The position numbers and the translations under genes are program-made. From contig NC_133770.1 of NCBI RefSeq assembly GCF_003597395.2, forward strand, positions 78,480,414-78,544,413: a stretch of DNA of 64,000 nt, given 5' to 3'. Under the pieces are notes generated by a model. It was not told the DNA's origin. It saw only the letters and a program-made list of their open reading frames with translations, and searched no databases. Of this stretch, positions 21,850 through 30,217 are shown in pieces. Source of the DNA: Chelonoidis abingdonii. Its lineage: Eukaryota > Chordata > Testudines > Testudinidae. Numbering within the stretch: position 1 is the first letter of the stretch; each line of letters begins with the position of its first letter.

Positions 21850-22353
21850 AATGATCTGTATTCCAAAAACAAAATAATTCCATCATTTTTTATACTCATT
21901 TCCTTTAACACATATAATCGTAAGATGATCTGAATTTGTTACTTTGTCTACCTTCCAAGCATTTGTTTTTTCGCAAACCGCTCCATTGTTATCTGCTGAG
22001 TACAGTGTATAAATCTTCCCCTACTGTATCAAAAAATATGATCCCTGTAAAGACAGTGGCAAAATAACTGTTTAACAAATTTTCCATTTCCTTATCCACT
22101 CTCTGCAATTCCCTACTGTCATTTTTATCTTTTACTTTCTATGCATTATGAATATATGTGCAGAACTCTTTGTTGTTAGCAGAAATTTCTTTTTCATTTT
22201 GAGCCCTCTAAACATCCTTTTACCTGTCTGCAGTTTGTGATATTTTTATAGATCTTACAATCCTTGTTTTTGTCAGATGGTTTATAATTTTTAATTCTTT
22301 CTACTTATCTTTTATAGTAAATCTTTCATCCTCACATAACTACAGTCTCCTCG
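21850..22353 (-). mobile_element. Old CR1/L3-like LINE remnant, left part
   Basis: Phrases such as GGCAAAATAACTGTTTAACA and CATTTTTATCTTTTACTTTC, followed by TGTCTGCAGTTTGTGATA, resemble the antisense of the 5' coding part of CR1-group LINEs. No frame survives. The copy is interrupted by a solo LTR and appears to resume at 23336. Recognition is from memory and moderate. Confidence 0.4.
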
Positions 22354-23335
22354 TGTGACGCATGGCTAGAAAGGGTTAAACAGCCTGCAAAATAAACAAT
22401 CCTCAAAAGACATGTGGAGGGATAATGTTTGTGTATCTGCATATGCATGAGTAGGGTCAATGATGTAATCAACTCTCCCTCTCTATGCTGTATTCTGATA
22501 ATTCAGAGGTCAAAAGAACATCCTATCATTTAAATGAATTGTAAACACGGGATATCTCTGTATTCATCTCTCTTTGAAATGTATAGCAAATAATCTGTGA
22601 ATGGTGGAGGAACAAGTAAATTGCCTTATGTTAATGCCTATAGTTAAGTACTGGTGATGGACCTCCTTAAAATCATGCTAATTGCCTTTTGAACTCCAGC
22701 TTGTCAAAATACATGAAATTGTATAAAAGATCCTTGGGTTCTGATTCTGTCATCTCAGGTCTGCTTAGGCTTCATCAGGGGAAGTTTGAGTTACAAGACT
22801 GAGGTCCCAGTTATGTTGGTGCGCCCCGAATATGATATTTGGACATTGGGCTATAACCAATGAACTATTTCTAAAAGAACTCCTTTTCAACTACAAAGCT
22901 CACCATCTCTGCTATGAATCTGAATCTTAAGAATTGAACTCCGGTGTGTATATTGATCTTTTAACCATATTCTCTCTTTTGTTTTTAAATAAATTTTAGT
23001 TTAGTTAATAAGAATTGGCTGTAGCATGTATCTGGGTAAGATCTGAAACATCCATTATCCTGGGAAGTAATGTGTCCGATCCTTTGGGATTGGTTGAACC
23101 TTTTCTTTTATATGATGAATAAGATTTACCTAGACGGAGGCCTGAGGCTGGATCACTTTAAGAGAACTGTGTTGTTTGCACTTCTGTAGGGTTAATAAAG
23201 CAGCTGTTTTATGCTGGCTTGGTAAATCTAAGTCTTGGAATATCCACCAGCTTTCTGGGGATTGTCTGCCCTGTTCTTTGCAGTTCACCCTAATAGAGTG
23301 AGCACAGCTGGCTCCCCACCAGGAGCCCGGTCACA
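22354..23335 (+). mobile_element. Solo LTR of an endogenous retrovirus, 982 bp
   Basis: The LTR begins TGTGACGCATGG and ends CCCGGTCACA, giving 6-bp inverted ends TGTGAC/GTCACA. The flanks are CCTCG (22349-22353) and CCTCA (23336-23340), a 5-bp target duplication with one CpG-type change. A TATA box (TATAAAAG) is at 22722-22729. AATAAA signals are at 22988-22993 and 23194-23199. No internal viral sequence remains, so this is the usual product of recombination between two LTRs. Orientation is set by the TATA and poly(A) signals. Confidence 0.75.
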
Positions 23336-23594
23336 CCTCAGTTGCCTTTTCTCCCATGTTTTGAACGGGTTGAGCATCTTTTGCAGTATCTCCAATTTGT
23401 TCCTACTTTTGGACCATAGATTTCTAATAGGTAGTGATTTTGATTCTAATCAAAATTACGTGGGGCCATTATCTTGCTCTCAAAAGCAGCTTTCTTAAAG
23501 TCAAAAAAATTGCATTGCTTCATAACTTTGAGTATTTCACATTTAACTAAGTTGTTTTTGATCACTGAATGAAACAGGCTTCTCCACCTTCAAC
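23336..23594 (-). mobile_element. Old CR1/L3-like LINE remnant, right part
   Basis: The text resumes in the same style as before the solo LTR (TCTAATAGGTAGTGATTTTG, CTTGCTCTCAAAAGCAGC, TTTCTTAAAGTCAAA). The first five bases are the LTR target duplication. No coding frame survives. Confidence 0.35.
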
Positions 23595-23668
23595 TCAGTT
23601 TTTCATCTGTGATTCATTGTTATGTCTCTGTCCACATATCCTTCAGCTGGCCCTACTTTGTAGGTACT
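23595..23668. repeat. 74-bp direct repeat, left copy
   Basis: It matches 28767-28840 at 72 of 74 positions (differences TATGTCTCTG/TATGTTTCTG and CTTTGTAGG/CTTTTTAGG). It runs up to the first base of the LTR piece. It appears to be host sequence duplicated at the insertion. Confidence 0.95.
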
Positions 23669-24142
23669 GTCATAAACAGATGGTTAAGGGTTAATGTCTC
23701 TTTTACCTGTAAAGGGTTAACTAGCTCAGTAAACCTGGAACACCTGACCAGAGGACCAATCAGGAGACAAGATGCTTTCAAATCTCGGCAGAGGGAAGCC
23801 TTTGTTTGTGCTTTTTAGGTTTTTCTTTGTTCTCTCTGGGGTCTGGGAGGGATCAGACATGTATACAGACTCTCCAATCTTCTGAAAAAAGTCTCTTCTA
23901 TTCAAATAGTAAGTAATAGGTAGAAAGTAGATTAGATTTATGTTTGTTTTCTTTATTTGCAAATGTGTATTTTGCTGGAAGGATTGTATCTCTGTTTGCT
24001 GCAACTTGTATTTGTGCTGTGGGGGGCTTCTCTCTAGTGTCTATAAGCTGAAAGACCCTGTAACATTGTCCATCGTGATTTTACAGAGATAATTTTTATT
24101 TTTTTCTCTTTCTTTAATTAAAAGCTTTTCCTTTTTAAGAAG
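23668..24142 (+). mobile_element. 5' part of a Gmr1-like LTR, plus strand (inverted relative to gag-pol)
   Basis: It starts TGTCATAAACAGATGG and shares the TAAAGGGTTAAC and ACCAATCAGGAGACAAGAT blocks with the minus-strand LTR at 14324-15196. It stops in the middle, after TTTAATTAAAAGC...TTTTTAAGAA. The adjoining gag-pol is on the minus strand, so this LTR piece points the wrong way for a normal element. Confidence 0.75.
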
Positions 24143-24172
24143 AAAAAACACATTTGCAAATGGAAGTTTTTT
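24134..24172. repeat. Inner direct repeat, left copy
   Basis: TTAAGAAGAAAAAACACA followed by TTTGCAAATGGAAG resembles 28717-28758 (TTAAAAGAAAAAAAAACACA, CATTTGCAAATGAAAG). The two copies bracket the gag-pol block. Confidence 0.8.
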
Positions 24173-24560
24173 GTTGTTTCCCTTGGCAGTATGAAGCCAT
24201 TTTAGCGCAGCATGGTCGGTTTGTAGCTGGAACCGCCGTCCCCAAACGTATGGGCGTAGCTTTTCCAGGGCGTACACAATGGCATAGCATTCCTTTTCAC
24301 TGATGGACCAGTGGCTTTCCCTCTCAGACAGTTTCTTGCTGAGAAACATGACAGGATGGAAGTTGTGATCTGGTCCTTCCTGCATTAGAACTGCATCTGT
24401 GGTTACTAGGAATGGTTTGTCAAAGTCCGGGGCCCTTAACACAGGGTCAGACATGAGCGTCGCCTTAAGCTGGGTAAAGGCCTTCTGGCACTTCTGGCCT
24501 TCTGGCACTCATCAGTCCACTTAACTGCATTCGGCTGGGTCTTTTTGGTCAGTGGGGCAG
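24168..24560 (-). pseudogene. Gmr1-like pol: RNase H domain (truncated)
   Basis: The minus frame over 24041-24508 reads KAFTQLKATLMSDPVLRAPD, then KPFLVTTDAV, then SISEKECYAIVYALEK and FQLQTDHAALKWLHTA. This is the RNase H of a Ty3/gypsy pol, with acidic residues visible in VTTDA, EKECYA and QTDH. It normally cuts the RNA strand of the RNA/DNA hybrid. The domain stops at about 24168, where the frame runs into the inner direct repeat. The frame continues leftward only through unrelated LTR sequence. Compared with the copy at 15345-15773, the last 25 or so residues are missing. Confidence 0.85.
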
Positions 24561-24585
24561 CGATTTGGCTGTAGTGTGGTACAAA

Positions 24586-25600
24586 TCACCTGTAATACCC
24601 GGCCAAGCCTAAGAAGGACTGGACCTGTTTCTTTGACTTTGGGGCAGGCCACTTTTGGATAGCATCCACCTTGGCCTGTAGGGGGTTATTGGTTCCTTGA
24701 CCCACCTGGTGTCCCAGGTAAGTCACTCTGTTTTGGCCTATTTGACACTTTTTGGCCTTAACAGTTAGTCCTGCCTGCCTGATGCGCTCAAAGACTTTTT
24801 CCAGGTGTTCTAGGTGTTCGGGCCATGAGTCAGAAAAAAATGGCCACATCATCGAGGTAGGCAACTGCATATTCTCCCAGTCCTGCTAGGAGACCATCTA
24901 CCAGCCTCTGGAAGGTGGCGGTACTGCATTTCGCAGCCCGAAAGGAAAGCACATTAAATTCATACACCCCTGCATGGGTGATGAAGGCTTGACCTTTCCT
25001 TGGCAGGTTCATCTAGCGGTACTTGCCAGTACCCCTTGGTTAAGTCTATTGTAGAGATGAACTGGGCACGTCCCAACTTCTCCAATAGCTCATCGGTGCG
25101 TGGCATTGGATAGTTGTCTGGACGAGTTACCGCATTTAGCTTACGGTAGTCCACGCAAAAGCGTATTTCCCATCTGGTTTGGGTACCAGAACCACTGGAG
25201 ATGCCCATGCACTGGTAGATGGGCGGATTTATACCCATCTGTAGCATGTTTGGATCTCCCCGTTCTATAGCAGCTTGGCATGAGGAGACACCCGGTAGGG
25301 TGGGTTCTAATTGGGTGAGCATTACCTGTGTCAATGGAGTGGTATGCCCCGTTCAGTCCGTCCTGGGGTGGCTGAGAACAATGGGGCGAAGCTAGTGCAC
25401 AGCTTCTTTGATTGTTGCCACTGCAGACGTTCCAGGTTGTGGAGAGGTTCACCTCTTCCACTCCACCGTCCTTTTTCCTTCGTAGTAGACACCTTCAGGC
25501 CACTCAGCGTCATCTTCCTCCCTGGACTGTAAACTGACAAACCTTTAAGTCTCTGGAATAAAGGCTTGAGAGAATTAACATGGTACACTTTGGCTTAGGG
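24586..25600 (-). pseudogene. Gmr1-like pol: reverse transcriptase (frameshifted)
   Basis: The RT is spread over three minus-strand frames. 25334-24960 has CVDYRKLNAVTRPDNYPMPR and STIDLTKGYWQVPLD (motif A aspartate). 25012-24830 has VYEFNVLSFRAAKCSTATFQ and the catalytic YLDD at 24848-24859. 24870-24586 has HLEKVFERIRQAGLTVKAKK and VTYLGHQVGQG, then FLGLAGYYR. YLDD and YLGH are typical Ty3/gypsy motifs. At least two frameshifts separate the pieces, so it cannot make an active enzyme. The stretch 25331-25588 (QRLKGLSVYSPGRK) links integrase to RT. RT lies downstream of integrase in this element. Confidence 0.9.
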
Positions 25601-26730
25601 AGGAATTGGGAAATGCTATGAGGTAGTTAACAGCTCCCAGGCGCTCTTGGACCGTGAATGGCCCTCCCATGATGCTTCCATCTTATGGGCCTTGTTGCGC
25701 TTCAAGACCATAACCTGGTCTCCTACCTTGAAGGAACGCTCTCTGGTATGTTTATCATACCAGGCCTTTTGCTCTTCCTGAGCATCCTTTAGGTTTTCTT
25801 TAGCAAGGGGCTAAAGAGTGTCGGAGGGTGCTTTGTAGGTTGCTTACAAAGTCCAGAATGTTAGTTCCTGGAGAAGGCGTAAACCCCCCATTGCTGCTTC
25901 ACCAACTGTAATGGCCCTTAACCTCGTGGCCATACACAAGTTCAAACGGTGAAAACCCTAAACTGGGATGTGGTACAGCCCTGTAGGCAAAAAGCAACTG
26001 CTGCAACACTAGGTCCCAATCATTGGAGTGTTCATTGACGAATTTACGTATCATGGCCCCCAAAGTTCCATTAAACCTTTCCACCAGGCCATTGGTTTGA
26101 TGGTGGTAAGGGGTGGCAACCAAGTGATTCACCCCATGAGCTTCCCACAGATTTTTTCATGGTCCCTGCCAGGAAATTAGTTCCTGAATCTGTAAGGATG
26201 TCGGAGGGCCAACCTACCCTGGCAAAAATGTCTGTTAAGGGCCTGGCACACAGTTTTAGCCCTGGTGTTGCTTAGAGCTACTGCTTCCGGCCATCGGGTA
26301 GCAAAGTCCACGAAAGTCAGTATGTACTGCTTTCCTCTGGGGGTCTTTTTGGGAAAGGACCAGAATATCCACAGCTACTCGCTGAAATGGGACCTCAATT
26401 ATGGGAGTGGCTGGAGAGGGGCTTGACCTGGTCTTGGGGGCTTTCCCCTCTTTGGCACACCTCACAAGACCCGGACATAATTGGCAACGTCCTTGCCCAT
26501 CCCCTCCCAGTGGAAGGACTTCCCCAACCTGTCTTTGGTTCTGTTCACCCCAGCATGGCCACTGGGATGATCATGGGCTAAGCTTAAAAGAGAGCTTCCC
26601 CGGTACTTAGTTGGAACTACCAACTGTTTTTTGAGGATGCCAGTCTTCCTGGTGTCCACCAGAAAGAGTCTCCTTGTATAAAAGTCCTTGTTCTACAACA
26701 AACCGGGATCGGTTAGAAGAGCTGAGAGGT
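25600..26730 (-). pseudogene. Gmr1-like pol: integrase (upstream of RT)
   Basis: The integrase reads across several minus-strand frames. First is the zinc-binding HHCC domain: HDHPSGHAG at 26555-26575 and a CxxC at 26455-26466, reached after a one-base frameshift. The D,D-35-E core follows: first D in VAVDILV (26367-26369), second D in TDSGTNF (26188-26190), E in NGLVERFNG (26079-26081). D to E spacing is 35-36 residues, as expected. The C-terminal part (QLLFAYRAVPHPSLGFSPFE) is at 25899-26000 and a basic tail follows to about 25600. All catalytic residues are present, but frameshifts break the protein. Its position before RT is unusual for Ty3/gypsy. Confidence 0.9.
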
Positions 26731-27176
26731 GGTGGGGTGCTCCGTGCCGCCGCCCAAGCTTTCTGAAGGCTGTCATCTGCTTCCTGCTCAGTCTGGAACT
26801 GTTCCCTTGAGGCTGGGGACACCAGTTCCTCCTTAGACTGTGGACTTGGGCTTGGTCCCTCTGGAAGCGATGTAGGTGATGGGGTTGTTTTCGTTGATGG
26901 TGAACCGCTTTCCACTGGTGCACTATGTGATATTTCAGGCTCTGGCTGAGCCTTCTTGGGTAGGTTGTCTGCTGCTTCTGCCAGTTCAGGCCGCTGGTGC
27001 CCTCTGGCGTTGGGTTTAGATGGGTTTGCAAGCGCTGGCGTCAGTGGTGCGGCAACGGTTCTGGTGCTGGTTGCTTTTCCAGTTCTGGTTCTGGGACTGG
27101 ATGCACTATGGCTGTTGCAGTCGTTGGCAGGATCTGGAATCCGGTCCACCACCTCTGTCTGGGTCTCTGGTAACAC
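26607..27176 (-). pseudogene. Proline/serine-rich linker between protease and integrase
   Basis: An uninterrupted 190-codon minus frame rich in Pro, Ser, Glu and Thr (for example PSPTSLPEGPSPSPQSKEE). It ends with DDSLQKAWAAA and RFVVEQGLLYKE, the segment that usually precedes the integrase zinc finger. It is the longest intact frame left in the element. No enzymatic domain is visible in the linker itself. Confidence 0.7.
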
Positions 27177-27299
27177 AGACGGGGCTTTGTGGACGGCTCA
27201 GGAACAGGATGGGTCTGGAAGCTTGCCTGGCTTGGCTGCGTGTAACCATTCCCACCCTCTTGGCCCGCTTCACCTGTTGGCCAAGTCTTCCCCCAGTAG

Positions 27300-27520
27300 C
27301 ATGGGGATGGGATAATTGTCATAGACTGCAAAAGTCCACATTCCTGACCAGCCTTGTACTGGACAGGCAGTTCAGCTGTAGGCAAGTTTACAGATTTTGA
27401 CATGAAGGGTAAATTGTCACTTGGGCCTCTGGGTTGATGAATTTGGGGTCCACTAAGGATTGGTGGATAGCTGACACTTGTGCCCCAGTGTCTCTCTCAC
27501 AGCGATAACCTTCTTTCTTG
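27300..27520 (-). pseudogene. Gmr1-like aspartic protease
   Basis: The minus strand reads RDTGAQVSAIHQSLV, with the active-site DTGA encoded at 27481-27492. It then reads VDPKFINPEAQV before breaking frame and resuming as SVNLPTAELPVQYKAGQE. The protease would mature the Gag and Pol polyproteins. It lies just downstream of the Gag zinc knuckle, as in all LTR elements. The triad is intact but the domain is frameshifted. Confidence 0.75.
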
Positions 27521-28598
27521 CCCACTCTCAAGGTTTCCCTTCGCTCCGAGGGTATTTGAGAGGCATCTGGGCCTGGGATCTTTGGTGTGATGGTGGTGTA
27601 ATGAACTGCACTCGGTTGGGGTTCTTGGGCAGTTGGCCTTTATATGTCCCAGTTCATTACATTTAAAGCATCGCCCAGCTGACTGGTCACTGGCCGAGGT
27701 GGGTTGCTGGAGACTGGTGAGGTGGGACAATAGGGTGTCTGGGGCTTTCCTTGGGTTGTAGGTGGGGTCTTGGGTTGCCCTCAGGTGATAGGGTTTATTT
27801 CGTTTGCCCCCTCTGTGATATTCGCTCCCCTTGCTAGTAGCTTTTTTCTTTTCTGCCACTTCCACCCATCTGGCTCCAATCTCCCCCGTGCCTCGGTTAC
27901 AGTTTTGGCTTCCCATCTAGGATGTACCTTTCTATTTCCTCAGGAACACCTCTAAGAACTGCTCCATTTGCATTAGGAGGGACAGCTCTTCAGAGAGTTA
28001 ACATTTGCTCCTGATATCCAGGCATTCAATTCTTTCCAATGTGGTAGGCGTGTCGGGTAATGACACATCTGGTTTCCACCTTAGGGCTCTGAACCTGACG
28101 GGCATGCTCAGGTGTTAGCCCCAATTCTGATTCTGGCCTTGGTTTGAAAAAGTTTATAATTGTTCATGTGTTCCTTAGGCATTTCAGCCGCCACCTCTGC
28201 TAAGGGTCCACTGAGCTGTGGCCTCAGTTCTGTCATGTATTGGTCTTCACAGATGCTGCACCCAAGGCAGGCCCTTTCAAAATTTTCTAAGAAGGCCTCA
28301 GTGTCATCACCTGCCTTGTAGGTGGGAAATTTCTTGGGATGGGGAACAATAACTGGAGAAGGGTTGTTAGGGTTGGCTGTGTTCTTCTGCTTAGCCTGTT
28401 CTAATTCCACAGTCTGCCGGTGGGCTTCCCTCTGGAGTTCTAACGCCCTCTGTGGTCAACCTGTTTTTCTCTTTCTCTCAGCTCCATCTCTTTTTCTCTC
28501 AGTTCTATTTCTTTTTGTTTCCTCTCCATGTCTCGCTTGTGGTCTGCTTCTTTGATTTGTTCCTCTGCATCCAGTTTTGCCGGTTCCTTGGAACTCAT
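27497..28598 (-). pseudogene. Gmr1-like Gag with SCAN-like capsid and zinc knuckle
   Basis: The probable start is the ATG at 28596-28598 (minus), opening MSSKEPAKLDAEEQ. Next is a charged, coiled-coil-like stretch (KRDMERKQKEIELREKEMEL) and then, after a frameshift, AHRQTVELEQAKQKN and FPTYKAGDDTEAFLENFERA. The capsid part has ELRPQLSGPLAEVAAEM, and LLMQMEQFL encoded near 27955-27985, which resembles a SCAN core helix. The nucleocapsid has one zinc knuckle, CFKCNELGHIKANC (CX2CX4HX4C), at 27629-27670. Gag would package the RNA into particles. Several frameshifts and an in-frame stop inactivate it. SCAN domains of zinc-finger proteins are known to derive from Gmr1-like capsids; the match here is by eye. 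Confidence 0.8.
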
Positions 28599-28716
28599 TC
28601 CTGCTTTCTTGTGCTGGTTGCGTCCTCTGCTGTTGAGTTTCTGGAATGCTGCAGCTCAGGGTTGCTTGGCAACACAGACTTTTTTAGCACTTCCTAACTA
28701 ACCTTTGCCTGACGAG
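28599..28716 (-). other. Leader region upstream of Gmr1-like gag
   Basis: On the minus strand this precedes the gag ATG. No LTR follows on the 5' side: the sequence passes from this short leader straight into the inner direct repeat at 28717, so the 5' LTR and most of the leader are missing. Confidence 0.5.
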
Positions 28717-28758
28717 TTAAAAGAAAAAAAAACACACATTTGCAAATGAAAGTGGTTT
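28717..28758. repeat. Inner direct repeat, right copy
   Basis: TTAAAAGAAAAAAAAACACA followed by CATTTGCAAATGAAAG, paired with 24134-24172. It lies between the gag leader and a T run that leads into the outer 74-bp repeat. Confidence 0.8.
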
Positions 28759-28766
28759 TTTTTTTT

Positions 28767-28840
28767 TCAGTTTTTCATCTGTGATTCATTGTTATGTTTC
28801 TGTCCACATATCCTTCAGCTGGCCCTACTTTTTAGGTACT
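28767..28840. repeat. 74-bp direct repeat, right copy
   Basis: Partner of 23595-23668 (72 of 74 identical). After it the sequence continues AATATAGATT, whereas the left copy runs into the LTR. The right copy is therefore the one still joined to the downstream host sequence. Confidence 0.95.
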
Positions 28841-30072
28841 AATATAGATTACCTTTTGTTTTCAGGGCTGGTATTGGATACAATAGTAAATGCTTCCTGT
28901 CAGAACTGTCCAGATCCCCTACACAGATTCATACATTTTTCATTTCTAACTGTCTTTGTTGTAGGAATGTATGTAGTTTTAGGTCAATAGATATTTTGAG
29001 GGGGGAGAGGGAGAACTTTTTCCACCACTAAATGACTTTTGCTAGCTCAAGACTTGACCCTGCTCTCATTCAATTCAAAGGGAAAACTCCCATTGACTTC
29101 AACGGTGCAGGATCAAGCCTCACTTATTAGACAACTCTACCTAGCACTCACTCAGCTTGCTGTTTGTACAAACATAGAGTGTACATATTTATAGTTTGGG
29201 TATTGGAATGCTCCAGTCATGAGGGTTGTAGATCAAACACTATAAGAGGGCAGATGTGTACACAGCACTCCTAAGAATATGTTCTTCTGCCTTAAATTTA
29301 ATTGTTACTCCTTATTAATGATGGGCAAATCTCTAAAGGTTTGATATACTGTGTGTTTCTGACCTTTTTTATAAATACGTTTCCTTATATTGAATCTGGA
29401 TCTGAAACATTGGCAGGAAGTGAATACCTCTGCCAGGCTTTCCACTGTGTCTCCCTTTGGCTAGAGCTTTTTATTGCCACATGCAGCTACACAGCACAGT
29501 GGCAAGTGTGGACACAGCGTGATGAAAGCGTGTAGACAAGGCATAAATTACAATGACTGCCTTGGGTTGCCCTATGGGCCACAGCAGAGCCCAGAATCTG
29601 TGCAGCACTGCAGCTCTGCCTCGACATGTTCCTCCTGCCCCTTGCTCAGCTCAGGGAGGGGGGGGGGGGGGCCTTCAGGGAACAGTCCTTTTGGCTGATT
29701 TCCACAGTTTCTGTGTCAGAGAAATCCTCTCCTGCCTCCCAGCAAGGCTTTCTGGGTCCCTTTATGCTGCAATGGCTCTTTTCACATTGCAAAAAAAAAA
29801 AATGGGTCTGGAGCTGGGATGAGACTCTTACCCATTGTTACTTATGCAAAGTAAGATGAGCAATAGTATAACCCTTGTTATCATACTGGTAGCCTGCTGC
29901 TTAATTCCAGCCCTCTGGGCAGCACTGCATCACAGAGAAAATCCTTCATATTGAAATTATGCAACATAAGGGTGAGAGGGAATCTAGTAGTTAAATACTT
30001 ATTTTTAATGTGGCAACAATGTTACAATGGTCAGCAGTTCCCATCAAATGTATCAGTCCCCTTTCTTGGTCA
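28841..30072. other. RBMS3 intron, nothing firm
   Basis: No gene. It includes a short palindromic phrase at about 29060-29112 (GACCCTGCTCTCATT against GGTGCAGGATCAAGC), a G run at about 29656-29671 and an A run at about 29791-29801. Confidence 0.5.
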
Positions 30073-30080
30073 TTTCTGGT

Positions 30081-30209
30081 CAGGGGTGCTAGAACAATTT
30101 GTATAGTGGGGGGTGCTAAGAGCCATCGAACCAAACTGTAAACCCTGTACATGATGGAAACCACTTCAAGCCAGAGGGTGCAGCAGCACCCCTAGTTCCA
30201 GCACTTATG
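30081..30209. mobile_element. Short hAT-like MITE, 129 bp
   Basis: The ends CAGGGGTGCTAGAAC and GTTCCAGCACTTATG are imperfect inverted repeats (11 of 15). Flanks TTTCTGGT (30073-30080) and CTTCTAAT (30210-30217) match at only 5 of 8, so the target duplication is eroded or coincidental. It is non-coding. Confidence 0.6.
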
Positions 30210-30217
30210 CTTCTAAT

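Noticed and set aside
25311..28697. Plus-strand open frames through the Gmr1-like region
   Set aside because: They are shadows opposite the minus-strand gag-pol, whose motifs (DTGA, HHCC, DDE, YLDD) are on the other strand.
29480..29545. GTGTAGACAAGGC, resembling a Harbinger right end
   Set aside because: No convincing matching left end or 3-bp duplication could be found within 500 bp.
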